Part shown: positions 7,630 through 16,287 of the stretch, piece after piece | Numbering within the stretch: position 1 is the stretch's first letter | Layout: every line of letters starts with the position of its first letter | Source: Gluconobacter potus | GTDB lineage: Bacteria; Pseudomonadota; Alphaproteobacteria; Acetobacterales; Acetobacteraceae | Length of the DNA stretch: 64,000 nucleotides | Direction: 5' to 3' | Assembly (NCBI RefSeq): GCF_015244705.1 | Contig: NZ_JABCQF010000001.1 | Location: 558,001-622,000 of the forward strand | Position numbers and translations under genes: made by a program | Notes under the pieces: generated by a model | Seen by the model: only the letters and a program-made list of their open reading frames with translations | The model's database searches: none | Told to the model about the DNA's origin: nothing

Positions 7630-8571
7630 ATGATGTCTTTCTCGGTTCAGGCTCCGGGAGCCGTGGTCATGATCCGTCCGCATCATTTCCATCCCAATCC
7701 GGAGACGGAACGGGATAATGTCTTTCAGACCCGGGACGGGACGCGGACAACTGTCGAGATCGCGGCGCAGGCCCATGCCGAAGTGACGCGGGCGGCTGAA
7801 ACGCTCGAACAGGTGGGCGTGAAAGTGCATCTATTCGAGGACAAGACCAGGGAGACGCCGGATTCCGTGTTTCCCAACAACTGGTTTTCTACGCATGCAG
7901 GGGGGCATGTCGCGATTTATCCGATGTTTTCTCCCAACCGGCGCAGGGAGCGTCGGGGGGATATCATCGAGATGCTCAAGCACCGGTATCGCGTGCAGGA
8001 TGTCATTGATTATTCAGGGCTGGAGCAGGATGGGCTGTCGCTGGAAGGGACGGGGGCGATGGTGCTCGACCATATCAGCCGGATTGCCTATGCGGCCAAG
8101 TCCAACCGGACCAATGAAGTTGCGATGGAGCGTTTCTGCACACATTTCAATTTTGAACCGATTGTGTTCGATGCGGCGGATGAGGCGGGGCGGCTTATCT
8201 ATCATACGAATGTCCTGATGTGTGTCGGGACCAGTTTTGCGATGATCGGGCTGGAAACGATCGGCAATATGCGGCGTCGGCAGGAAGTGCGGGATCGTCT
8301 GGCGGAGAATGGTCGTGACATTGTTGAGCTGACCTTTGGGCAGATCAATGATTTTGCCGGGAATGCGCTGGAGCTGTCCGGGGCGCAGGGGCGTGTTCTG
8401 GCGCTGTCAGGCCGCGCGCTCAGGGCCCTGCGGCCGGATCAGGTCCGGGTGATCGAGCGTTCTGCGACGCTTCTGCCGCTGGATGTGCCAACGATTGAGC
8501 TGGCTGGCGGCTCCGTTCGCTGCATGATGGCAGGCATTCATCTGACGCCTCGCCTTGCCCGCAGGGGCTGA
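7630..8571 (+). CDS. ctlX: Citrulline hydrolase CtlX (amidinotransferase-fold)
   Basis: This 313-residue guanidine-modifying-fold enzyme contains the CtlX family segments PDSVFPNNWFSTH, LEGTGAMVLD and YHTNVLM, and near the C-terminus GGSVRCMMAGIHL with the expected catalytic Cys298. CtlX proteins hydrolyse citrulline to ornithine, ammonia and carbon dioxide. The gene lies 29 bases after ocd, so the pair would take citrulline to proline and release two ammonia. GGGAG precedes the start; two ATG codons in a row (7630, 7633) leave the exact start open. Arginine deiminase is less likely because the conserved segments are of the CtlX type. Confidence 0.88.
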   Translation: MMSFSVQAPGAVVMIRPHHFHPNPETERDNVFQTRDGTRTTVEIAAQAHAEVTRAAETLEQVGVKVHLFEDKTRETPDSVFPNNWFSTHAGGHVAIYPMFSPNRRRERRGDIIEMLKHRYRVQDVIDYSGLEQDGLSLEGTGAMVLDHISRIAYAAKSNRTNEVAMERFCTHFNFEPIVFDAADEAGRLIYHTNVLMCVGTSFAMIGLETIGNMRRRQEVRDRLAENGRDIVELTFGQINDFAGNALELSGAQGRVLALSGRALRALRPDQVRVIERSATLLPLDVPTIELAGGSVRCMMAGIHLTPRLARRG

Positions 8572-8582
8572 AACCGGGCGTA

Positions 8583-10076
8583 TCAGGCCGGGGTACCGGC
8601 TGTTTTTTCCTGAAAGGACAACAGGTCGGCGTGCAATGTGGGCCAGTGACGGTCGCCTGAATTGATGTTCACTTCACGGTCGAGCGTCAGGCGTGTGCCG
8701 GAGAACCGAAGGGTTATCGTGTCGCGGAATGCCGTTTCCGGAAAATGCCAGACAAGTTCAAGGCAATCTGTGGAGAGCCAGCGTGCTCCGGCGACGACCG
8801 GGGTGTCGCGCAGGAGATAGCCGTGATGCAGGGAGGCACCCGGCATCGTGGAAATACCGTGGATCCAGTCTGTGAGACCACATTGGATGCTGTGTGCGCC
8901 AGTGGAGTCCACAAGGGTGAAACGGATCATTTCCGGCGTGGTGTCGAGCACGATCCCGCTGATATCCAGGGGGTTGTCGTGCATGTGCCACCGTGTTTCG
9001 CCCTTCTGGGAAGGGAAGTTTTCGCACGGCGCGATCGGGGGTGGTTTTTTCCAGGAAAGAAGCCGGTTCCGCAATGCGACGTCTTCGGACGCCTTGCCGC
9101 CTGCGATGAGAGCATGCGGGAAATATTGCCTGATATGCGGCAGGATCGCGGCGCTGTTTTCCATGGCGCCCTGGAGGACCAGTACGCTTTCCTGCTCTGG
9201 GAAAACAAGGACTGCCTGAACGAAGACGCCAAGGGCGGCGTAGTAACCGTCTCCGACAACCCAGTGATAACCGTAGGTTGGCGTGCCCTGTGGCTGTGTG
9301 GCTGCCGTGACCCATGAGGCCGGCAGGAGTGTGCGGCCGTTCCATCGTCCGTTCTGGAGATGCAGGATACCGAGGCGGAGCATGTCTTCGGTCGTCAGGC
9401 TCAGGCCGTTGCCCCCGGGATTGATGCCATCAGGGCCGATATCCCAGTGTTCTCCATGAATTCCGAGCGGAAGGAAAAGGCGGGGCCGCAGATAAGCGTG
9501 GAGTGTCTCGCCGGTTACTCTCGTGACAATGGCTGAAAGCATATAGCTCGCGGCGCTGGAATACACGTAAGTCGTTCCGGGATCGTTCACAACGGGGATA
9601 CGAAAGAATTCGTCGGTCCAACTGGTTCTGATGCCACGCCAGATGGAGCCGGACACTTCCGAAGCGTGTCCTGTCCGCATTTCCAGAAGATGTTTGACGG
9701 TGATTTTTGCCGTTCGTTCACCTGAGGTCGCCTTTGCTTCGGGGAAGAAGCTGGTGATCCGGTCGTCCAGCGACAGGCGGCCTTCGTTTACAAGGAGGCC
9801 GATCGCGCAGGCCGTCACGCTTTTGGTGACGGAATGGGTCATGCGTCGGGACTGTGGCTGGTAGGGCCATCGCCAGCCTTCCGCGACAACGGCGTCCTTT
9901 CGCCATAGCATCATGGCATGGAGTTCGAGGCCGGCTGCTTCGATGCTGTCGAGCCACGCGGAAATCGCGCCGGCATCGACATGTCTTTCAGAAGGCGTCG
10001 CCCGGGGAAGCGCAGAGGCCGATACGGCATACGGGTGAGGTGTGTGAGAACTCTTATTCAACAGCCTACAACCCAC
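8583..10076 (-). CDS. Serine hydrolase, beta-lactamase/penicillin-binding fold (class C type)
   Basis: This 497-residue protein has the active-site motif S82-V-T-K85 and the second motif Y172-S-S174 of the beta-lactamase-related serine hydrolases (esterases, D-aminopeptidases). After about residue 370 a beta-rich C-terminal extension of unknown role follows. No signal peptide is evident. The start is a GTG with a weak ribosome-binding site, so it could lie further inside. The gene ends 11 bases from the convergent ctlX. A TTGTAT/ATACAA dyad 72 bases upstream also occurs before the M20 peptidase gene, suggesting joint control by the nearby GntR protein. The substrate is unknown; peptides or esters are likely. 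Confidence 0.85.
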   Translation of the reverse strand: MGCRLLNKSSHTPHPYAVSASALPRATPSERHVDAGAISAWLDSIEAAGLELHAMMLWRKDAVVAEGWRWPYQPQSRRMTHSVTKSVTACAIGLLVNEGRLSLDDRITSFFPEAKATSGERTAKITVKHLLEMRTGHASEVSGSIWRGIRTSWTDEFFRIPVVNDPGTTYVYSSAASYMLSAIVTRVTGETLHAYLRPRLFLPLGIHGEHWDIGPDGINPGGNGLSLTTEDMLRLGILHLQNGRWNGRTLLPASWVTAATQPQGTPTYGYHWVVGDGYYAALGVFVQAVLVFPEQESVLVLQGAMENSAAILPHIRQYFPHALIAGGKASEDVALRNRLLSWKKPPPIAPCENFPSQKGETRWHMHDNPLDISGIVLDTTPEMIRFTLVDSTGAHSIQCGLTDWIHGISTMPGASLHHGYLLRDTPVVAGARWLSTDCLELVWHFPETAFRDTITLRFSGTRLTLDREVNINSGDRHWPTLHADLLSFQEKTAGTPA

Positions 10077-10147
10077 AAAATCTGGAAAACCGTCTGCCGC
10101 CTGGACATGTTTGCCTGTTACGCGCGAAAGTGCGACAAGTCAATGTG

Positions 10148-10173
10148 TTGTATTACTGAACAAGATAATACAA
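10148..10173. promoter_or_regulatory. TTGTAT-N14-ATACAA dyad, probable GntR operator (copy 1)
   Basis: The half-sites lie at 10148-10153 and 10168-10173, extended to 8-bp arms (TTGTATTA/TAATACAA) with a 10-base centre. The same outer arms with the same 14-base gap recur at 12557-12582, and the two copies share ten bases (GATAATACAA) at one end. TTGTA/TACAA is the usual half-site of FadR-type GntR regulators, and such a gene starts 3.4 kb away. It lies 72 bases before the serine hydrolase gene. Confidence 0.6.
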
Positions 10174-10216
10174 ATTATCCTGTGTGGTGAGCACTGCCCT
10201 CCCGGCCTTCCTGTTT

Positions 10217-10999
10217 CTATCGGGGAAGTGTTTCTGGTTTGACGGCCTGTCGCAGCTGTGGCCACATCCGGGCATAGCCGGATGGCGTCAGATGCAGTCC
10301 GTCGAGGGTCAGATCCGCGGGCAGGGTTCCTTCGGCATTGGCCAGAGCGGAAAAATAATCCGCATATGCGTCATGACGGCTTGCAGCGAAACTGCGCAAC
10401 CAGGCATTGGCGGCTTTGATGGTTTCTGGGTCCCGGTCGAGGGCAGCGCAGCTCTTGCAGGGGGTAATCGCAGCGATGATGACCCGGATATGATGCGATT
10501 GCGCAATATCTGCCATGGCGGTCACGTTGCGTGTGATCCGTGCGAGCACGGCGCTGCGTGCGGCTTCTGGCGGCCCGGCATAGACGCGGGCATCGTTTGC
10601 GCCACCAGCGATGACAACCGCAACGGGATCAAGCGCGACGACGTCATCTTCGAACCGGAGCAGCATCTGATCGGTGTTCTGGCCGGGGACACCCCGGTTG
10701 AGGACATTGACCGTCTGGGGGAAAGGACGTTCATCCGGTTTCCAGTGGAACGTGATGGAATCACCGATCATGACGATGCGCGGGCGCCGGTCGGTGCCGG
10801 ATTTCAGGGCGGCGTTTGCCTGTTCGTAGACGTGCAGGTCGGCGAGGTCGGCCTGTTGCATCAGATATTTGGCGGCGAAATCATGCACGGAAAGCTGTGG
10901 CAGGCCGTGGCGGTCTTCTGCAACGGGCGCAGCCGTCGCGGGGTGCTGTGCCATGAGCAGGACAAGGAGGCCTGCTGCAATCGTGTTCACAGGACGCAT
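10217..10999 (-). CDS. Secreted SGNH/GDSL-type esterase
   Basis: This SGNH hydrolase of about 260 residues has a signal peptide (RPVNTIAAGLLVLLMAQ, cleaved after ATA). All four SGNH blocks are visible: the nucleophile block MIGDSITFHW, the glycine in NRGVPGQ, the asparagine in GGANDAR and the terminal DGLHLT. Such enzymes hydrolyse esters or remove acetyl groups in the periplasm. I place the start at 10999 because AAGGA precedes that ATG, whereas the ATG at 11017 has no site. The gene is 71 bases downstream of the M20 peptidase and likely in the same transcript. Confidence 0.86.
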   Translation of the reverse strand: MRPVNTIAAGLLVLLMAQHPATAAPVAEDRHGLPQLSVHDFAAKYLMQQADLADLHVYEQANAALKSGTDRRPRIVMIGDSITFHWKPDERPFPQTVNVLNRGVPGQNTDQMLLRFEDDVVALDPVAVVIAGGANDARVYAGPPEAARSAVLARITRNVTAMADIAQSHHIRVIIAAITPCKSCAALDRDPETIKAANAWLRSFAASRHDAYADYFSALANAEGTLPADLTLDGLHLTPSGYARMWPQLRQAVKPETLPR

Positions 11000-11070
11000 G
11001 GGGCTGTTCCTTGTCATCAGGGAGAAAGTTGAAGCCTGTTTGTCCGGATGGAACCGGTCGCTGGGGCCGG

Positions 11071-12507
11071 TTATTCGGAAGCGTAATCCTTCACCAGCCG
11101 ATAGAGAAAGGTCCGGCCGTTATAGAGCGACTGTGTGCGGACCCGCTCGTCGAGCCCATGGATGCCATTTCCGTCCGGATCGAGAAAAATGCCACTGACC
11201 CCGTAGGTTGGCGTTCCGGCCGCAGTCAGGAACCGCCCGTCCGTCGCGCCGGGGGCGATCGAGGGAATGACGGGAACGCCCGGCCAGAGTTGTCCGGCAA
11301 TCTGTTCGATCGGTGTCATGATGTCTGGCGTGAGAGGCGGCGCGATGGAGCGGGGCGCCGGGGATGAGCCGAGCGTGATGACGATCGACGGGTCGGCGAT
11401 TTCCGCTGTCAGGCGTGCCTGTATGGCCTGTGGATCTTCGCCCGGCAGGATGCGGCAGTTGACGTTGACATCCGCTGACTGGGCCAGGGCATTCCGGGCG
11501 TGCCCGGCAGTCATCATGGTGGCGACGCAGGTTGTGCGGATCATCGCGTTCCAGACGGGATCTGCGTCGGCGACCCGGTTGATGATGGCGGGGTCGTTCG
11601 ATCCTGCGCCGAGGGCGCGCATGTCGGTGGCGATCGTTCCGGTCTGCAGGGTTGCCGAACGCGCGAAGAAACGCCGCGTTACCGGGCTGATATCGGCCGG
11701 GAAACGATAGGCGCCCAGCCGGACCAGGGCGGCGGACATGCGGGTGATCACATTGTCCTTGCCGGGGCGGGAACTATGGGCGCCGGGACCGCTCGCTGCC
11801 AGGTGATAGTCCTGATAGACTTTCTGTCCGGCCTCGATGCTGAACAGGCGGGGTTTGCCCCCGGCGTCGAGATAGCCCGACCCACCTTCGTTGATCGCAA
11901 AGGCCGCTTTGACCGTTTCGGGACGGTGTTCAATCAGATAGCGGATGCCGCGCAGCCGGCCCCCGGATTCCTCTCCACAGGTCAGGGCGAGTTTGATTGT
12001 CCGTTTCGGTCGAAAGCCGTCCTGCCGGAAGCGGGCCAGGGTGTCGACGAAAATGGCGGCCATCGCTTTGTCGTCAACGGCACCACGGGCATAGAAATAG
12101 CCGTTTTCCTCAACCAGCCGGAAGGGATCGCGTTTCCAGTCCGATGCTTTCGCGTTGACGACATCGATATGGGCGAGCAGCAGGATTGCAGGGGCCGTCG
12201 CGTCCGTGCCGGGGAAGCTCGCGACAAGATTTCCATCCCGGGGCAGATCGGGCGCGAGAATGATCTCTGTGCTGTTTGCGGGATACCCGGCTGCGAGCAG
12301 ATGTGCACGGGCCTCTTCCGCGACGGCGGTGCAACTGCCTGTGGCGGCGCTGGAATCCGTTTCGAGGATCTGTTTGTAGAGATCGTGAAACTGTTCCCGG
12401 TCGTGGTCTTCTGGCGCGGCGTGGGCTGTGCTCCATGCTGTCAGAAACGTTCCGAGGGCGAGGACCAGAGATCGGGTGACCGTTCGCTGTTTGTTGGGGT
12501 GTTTCAT
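11071..12507 (-). CDS. Secreted M20-family metallopeptidase
   Basis: This 478-residue enzyme has a signal peptide (cleavage after AHA near residue 30) and the M20 dinuclear-zinc motifs: LLAHIDVV, GAVDDKA, TCGEESGG, NEGGSGY and a late histidine in GIHGLDERV. The dimerisation domain sits between (HSSRPGKDN). M20 enzymes cleave dipeptides, acylated or carboxylated amino acids. AGGAG lies ten bases before the ATG. It leads a unit with the SGNH esterase and has a TTGTAT/ATACAA dyad 50 bases upstream. Beside a dipeptide importer, it probably releases amino acids or small peptides in the periplasm. Confidence 0.9.
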   Translation of the reverse strand: MKHPNKQRTVTRSLVLALGTFLTAWSTAHAAPEDHDREQFHDLYKQILETDSSAATGSCTAVAEEARAHLLAAGYPANSTEIILAPDLPRDGNLVASFPGTDATAPAILLLAHIDVVNAKASDWKRDPFRLVEENGYFYARGAVDDKAMAAIFVDTLARFRQDGFRPKRTIKLALTCGEESGGRLRGIRYLIEHRPETVKAAFAINEGGSGYLDAGGKPRLFSIEAGQKVYQDYHLAASGPGAHSSRPGKDNVITRMSAALVRLGAYRFPADISPVTRRFFARSATLQTGTIATDMRALGAGSNDPAIINRVADADPVWNAMIRTTCVATMMTAGHARNALAQSADVNVNCRILPGEDPQAIQARLTAEIADPSIVITLGSSPAPRSIAPPLTPDIMTPIEQIAGQLWPGVPVIPSIAPGATDGRFLTAAGTPTYGVSGIFLDPDGNGIHGLDERVRTQSLYNGRTFLYRLVKDYASE

Positions 12508-12556
12508 GTCTGGACTGCTCCTGCCGGTGAGATCCTTCAGACTACGGCAGGGAATA

Positions 12557-12582
12557 TTGTATCATAAAAATCGATAATACAA
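12557..12582. promoter_or_regulatory. TTGTAT-N14-ATACAA dyad, probable GntR operator (copy 2)
   Basis: The half-sites lie at 12557-12562 and 12577-12582, the same outer arms and the same 14-base gap as the copy at 10148-10173. It sits 50 bases upstream of the M20 peptidase start and 51 bases beyond the 3' end of the GntR gene. Two copies with identical geometry, each in front of a hydrolase gene on the same strand, are hard to explain by chance. Confidence 0.62.
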
Positions 12583-12632
12583 GATGGATGGCAGGAGGAC
12601 GAGAGTTGCCAGAGGCGCTGTCCAGTCGGGCC

Positions 12633-13586
12633 TCAGGCCGGTATCTTCGGGGAGGGCGCCATCGGGGAGAATGTCCGCGAGGAACTGGCCAGATGATCGA
12701 GCATCAGCTGGCTGGCCCGGTCGTTCCGTCCGTCCGCCAGGGCGTCCATGATGGCCAGATGTTCCTCGATTGAGGCGATGACGCGCGGTACGCCGTGGAC
12801 CCAGTGGTAATTCAGGAACGAACGCAGGCGGTTCTGGCCCTGCACGGCGCCCAGAAGGTAACGGTTTCCGGAGCAGCGGGCGAGCTGCTCGTGGAAATCG
12901 GCATTCATCTGGAAAAATTCGACGGCGAGCGTATCGCGCCACCGGCGCTTTCTGAAGGATTGATGCTGGGCGCGTGATCGTTCCAGCCACTGCCAGTCCA
13001 GCTCGAAAGTGGGGGCAAGCAGTCCCGCCGGTTCAACAACCCGCCGGAAGGCATAGCTCTCTTCCTGTGCCCGTGTTGAATCGATCGCCGGCAGGAAGAT
13101 CCATCCTTTTCCCGGTTTGCGCTCGACCAGTCCCAGATCCGCAAGCTGGCGCAGGACCCGCAGCAGTGTCGCCATGGTTACGTCCAGATGGCGGACCATT
13201 TCCTGCTGGCTGCATTCGTCGGGCAGCAGGCCGCTATTGCGGGCGCGTGCGATCCTGACGAGCAGTTCCCGGTCTTCCTCGCCCTGCTCGGTCAGCGCAG
13301 GAGGTTCTGGTGCTTCGCGGACGGGGTGAAGAAGGACATAGCCGCGATTGGCGCGTGCTTCGACGGTGCCAGCATTGGCCAGCAGTTGCAGGGCGCCGCG
13401 AATCGGAGTGCGGGAAACGCCGAAATGGCGGCAGAGTTCGCACTCGACGAGGCGATGCCCCGGTTCGGCCTTCTGGTCCTTGAGCAGGTTGAGGATGCGG
13501 CTGGCGAGGTCAGCGCGAAGACGGCTGGTGGCGCTGACATCGGATGGGTCGATGGCTCCAGCGGATCGGGACACTCTAGGCTCCAT
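12633..13586 (-). CDS. GntR-family regulator (FadR/FCD type) with two winged-helix segments
   Basis: The 317-residue protein begins with a GntR winged helix (about residues 22-86, with CRHFGVSRTPIRGALQLL), then carries a second helix-turn-helix-like stretch (about 125-165, MVRHLDVTMATLLRVLRQLADLGLVERK) and ends in an all-helical ligand-binding domain like FCD. Most family members have only one winged helix in about 230-250 residues, so the extra segment is unusual. It is divergent from the dipeptide ABC operon and beside three hydrolases, two of which follow matching TTGTAT/ATACAA dyads. It probably controls this peptide-use locus. The ribosome-binding site is weak and a GTG four codons in could be the start. 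Confidence 0.84.
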   Translation of the reverse strand: MEPRVSRSAGAIDPSDVSATSRLRADLASRILNLLKDQKAEPGHRLVECELCRHFGVSRTPIRGALQLLANAGTVEARANRGYVLLHPVREAPEPPALTEQGEEDRELLVRIARARNSGLLPDECSQQEMVRHLDVTMATLLRVLRQLADLGLVERKPGKGWIFLPAIDSTRAQEESYAFRRVVEPAGLLAPTFELDWQWLERSRAQHQSFRKRRWRDTLAVEFFQMNADFHEQLARCSGNRYLLGAVQGQNRLRSFLNYHWVHGVPRVIASIEEHLAIMDALADGRNDRASQLMLDHLASSSRTFSPMAPSPKIPA

Positions 13587-13777
13587 GTCTCATGGACGGG
13601 ATGGGATCGGGACAGCGACACATGCCTTTAATGGTTACGAAGAAACCCTTTTCGTCAATCCCAATCGGGCTTTGGCGGGAGTGTCTGATTTTGTCTTTCC
13701 GATACCAAAAAAACAGTGTTATTGATGTCGGGTCGCAACGAAAGGCAGGATGGCTGATGGTCGAACGGGAGGCAAAT

Positions 13778-15346
13778 ATGCGTCGGAGGACTGTCAGGAT
13801 TCTGGTGGTGCTTCTGGCCCTGCTGTCGATCGTAACGACCGCTTCTGCTGAAACGGTGCTGCGCAGCCGCCTGAATTCGGATATCGCCTCGACCGATCCG
13901 GGTATGAAACGTGACGAGAATACGGATGCCGTTCTGCTGCATGTGGTGGAGGGGCTCGTGGCCAGCCGCGAGGATGGTACCGTCGCGCCGATGCTCGCGT
14001 CCGGCTGGACGGTTACGCCGGATGGGCTCACCTATCGTTTCACGCTTCGCCAGGGGGTGCGTTTCCATAACGGGGCGCCGCTGACGCCGGCTGATGTTGT
14101 CTGGTCGCTGCAGCGTTATCTGGCGCCGGACAGTCACTGGCGCTGCAAGTCCGAATTCGGTCCGCACGGGATTGCGCGTGTGCTTGCGGTGCAGGCTGCC
14201 GGTGCGGATGGTGTGACGGTCACGCTGGACCGGCCTGCTCCCATGTTCCTCAGGATACTGGCGCGGTCTGACTGCGGGGGAACCGGCATTCTCCATCCGT
14301 CTTCGGTTGACGCCGGGGGGCACTGGATTGCACCCGTCGGTACCGGGCCGTTCCGCTTTTCACAATGGCGGCGGAACCAGTTCATCGATCTGCTGCGTTT
14401 TCCCGGTTACCGCAGCCTGCCCGGTGCGCGTGATGGCAATGGCGGTGGCAAACATGCGCTGGTCGATCGTCTGCATTTCGAAGTCATTCCCGATGGGTCT
14501 TCGGCCACGGCCGCCCTTCTGCGGGACAGTCTCGATATTCTGGACAATCTGGCGCCGAACGAACTGGGGGGGCTGACGGGACGGACGGATATCCGGTTCA
14601 GCATCGCGCCCACGATGGATCTGTATGCCCTGCTGTTCCAGACCCGGGACCCCGTTCTGTCCGATCCGCGTATCCGGCAGGCCATTGCGCTGAGCCTGGA
14701 TGTCAGGGCGTTGACCCGTGTTGCGACCCATGGGACGGCAACACCGAACAGTTCCTTCATTCCCGCCGCCAGTCCCTATTTCAGTGCGGCCGTTCAGCCC
14801 GTGATCCGGCAGGATCTGGCGCGTGCCCGGGCGCTGGTCCGTGAAAGCGGTTATCGGGGGGCGCCGATCGAACTTCTGACGAATCGCAGATATCCGCAGG
14901 CGTTCGATTCCGCCATCATCATTCAGGCGATGGCGCGCGAGATCGGCCTCAGAATGGAGATCGTGACGCTCGACTGGGCCACCCAGCTCGCGCGATATGC
15001 GCATGGTGACTATCAGGCGATGGTGTTCCTGTATTCCTCGCGCCTTGATCCGGCGCTCATCCTGGATTCCCTGCTGGGGGACAAGAAGGCTGATCCGCGG
15101 AGGGTCTGGGACGAGCCGGAGGCTATCTCCCTGCTGGAGCAGTCCATGTCCGTGGACGACCGTGAGGCCCGGCAGCATATTTTTGACGCGCTGGACCGTC
15201 AGTTTCGTGAGGACGTGCCTGCGGTGGTGCTGTTCAATACATCCCGCATCGCGGCGATGCGCGCGCGCGTTTCCGGCTATCAGGGATGGGCGGGCGGTCT
15301 GCAGCGTCTGTGGGATGTCGATCCCGGCCGGAGAATCGATCCATAA
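13778..15346 (+). CDS. Peptide ABC transporter substrate-binding protein (SBP family 5)
   Basis: This 522-residue periplasmic binding protein has a signal peptide (MRRRTVRILVVLLALLS, cut after ASA) and the family-5 features of DppA/OppA: the YRFTLRQGVRFHNG and PLTPADVVWSLQR blocks and a C-terminal lobe. GGGAGG lies five bases before the ATG at 13778, which I prefer to the in-frame ATG at 13757. It overlaps the permease start by one base (TAATG). It captures di- or oligopeptides, though family-5 proteins may also bind sugars, opines or nickel chelates. No GntR-type dyad is visible in the 190-base promoter region. Confidence 0.9.
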   Translation: MRRRTVRILVVLLALLSIVTTASAETVLRSRLNSDIASTDPGMKRDENTDAVLLHVVEGLVASREDGTVAPMLASGWTVTPDGLTYRFTLRQGVRFHNGAPLTPADVVWSLQRYLAPDSHWRCKSEFGPHGIARVLAVQAAGADGVTVTLDRPAPMFLRILARSDCGGTGILHPSSVDAGGHWIAPVGTGPFRFSQWRRNQFIDLLRFPGYRSLPGARDGNGGGKHALVDRLHFEVIPDGSSATAALLRDSLDILDNLAPNELGGLTGRTDIRFSIAPTMDLYALLFQTRDPVLSDPRIRQAIALSLDVRALTRVATHGTATPNSSFIPAASPYFSAAVQPVIRQDLARARALVRESGYRGAPIELLTNRRYPQAFDSAIIIQAMAREIGLRMEIVTLDWATQLARYAHGDYQAMVFLYSSRLDPALILDSLLGDKKADPRRVWDEPEAISLLEQSMSVDDREARQHIFDALDRQFREDVPAVVLFNTSRIAAMRARVSGYQGWAGGLQRLWDVDPGRRIDP

Positions 15347-16287
15347 TGTCTGGCTATATCATCGGGCGGCTGTCGCTGGCTGTTCCTACACTGTTTCTGG
15401 TTTCTCTCGCTGTTTTCTTCCTGATCCGTCTCGTGCCCGGAGATCCGGCGCTGGTGATGCTGGGGGAAGGTGCTGATCCGGCGACGCTGGCAGCCATGCA
15501 CCGGGAACTGGGGCTCGATCGTCCGCTGATGACACAGTATCTCCTGTGGCTGGGTCATGCCCTGCGGGGGGATCTGGGCATTTCGATCGTCAGTGGCGAG
15601 CCGGTCGGGGGGCTTGTGCTGTCGCATTTCGCCCTGACGGTTGCAGTGGTTCTGCCTGCGGTCGCGTTTGCCACGGTGCTTGCGGTTGTCTTCGGGATGA
15701 TGGCCGCCTGGAAACATGGCCAGCCCATCGATCTTGCCGTTTCGGCTACGACCGGGCTGTTGCTGGCCGTGCCCGGTTTCTGGCTGGGGCTGGTGCTGCT
15801 GATCGTGTTTGGCGTGAAGCTGCACTGGCTGCCCATTGTCGGCTATATTCCGTTTTCAGAGAGCGCGGGGGCCGCCCTGCTGTTTCTGGTGCTGCCGATC
15901 GCGACGCTGACGCTGACTGAAACCGGCACCCTTACCCGCATGATGCGGGCCAGTGCGATTGATGTTTTCGCGCTCGATTACATTACGCATGCCCGTGCCA
16001 AGGGGCTTCCTGAACGTCTGGTTCTGGCCCGGCATGTCTTTCCCAATGCCTTTGCGCCGACGCTGACCCTGATCGGGCTGACGCTGGGCCATCTGCTGGG
16101 TGGCGTTGCGGTCGTGGAAACGGTTTTTACGCTTCCCGGGCTTGGACGGCTGATGGTGGATTCCATTCTGGCGCGCGACTATCCCGTGATCCAGGGATGT
16201 CTGCTGCTGACGGCGCTGGTGTTTGTCCTGGTCAATCTGGTCGTGGATCTGATCTATCCTGTTTTTGATCCGCGGGTGAAATCATGA
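15346..16287 (+). CDS. dppB: Dipeptide ABC transporter permease (DppB-like)
   Basis: This 313-residue inner-membrane permease has six predicted segments, the N-terminal SLAVFFLIRLVPGDP signature of the DppB/OppB family and a clear EAA loop (YITHARAKGLPERLV, about residues 205-225). The start codon shares a base with the preceding stop and the end overlaps the next gene by four bases, so the operon is translationally tight. It forms the translocation channel with the DppC-like protein. Confidence 0.92.
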   Translation: MSGYIIGRLSLAVPTLFLVSLAVFFLIRLVPGDPALVMLGEGADPATLAAMHRELGLDRPLMTQYLLWLGHALRGDLGISIVSGEPVGGLVLSHFALTVAVVLPAVAFATVLAVVFGMMAAWKHGQPIDLAVSATTGLLLAVPGFWLGLVLLIVFGVKLHWLPIVGYIPFSESAGAALLFLVLPIATLTLTETGTLTRMMRASAIDVFALDYITHARAKGLPERLVLARHVFPNAFAPTLTLIGLTLGHLLGGVAVVETVFTLPGLGRLMVDSILARDYPVIQGCLLLTALVFVLVNLVVDLIYPVFDPRVKS

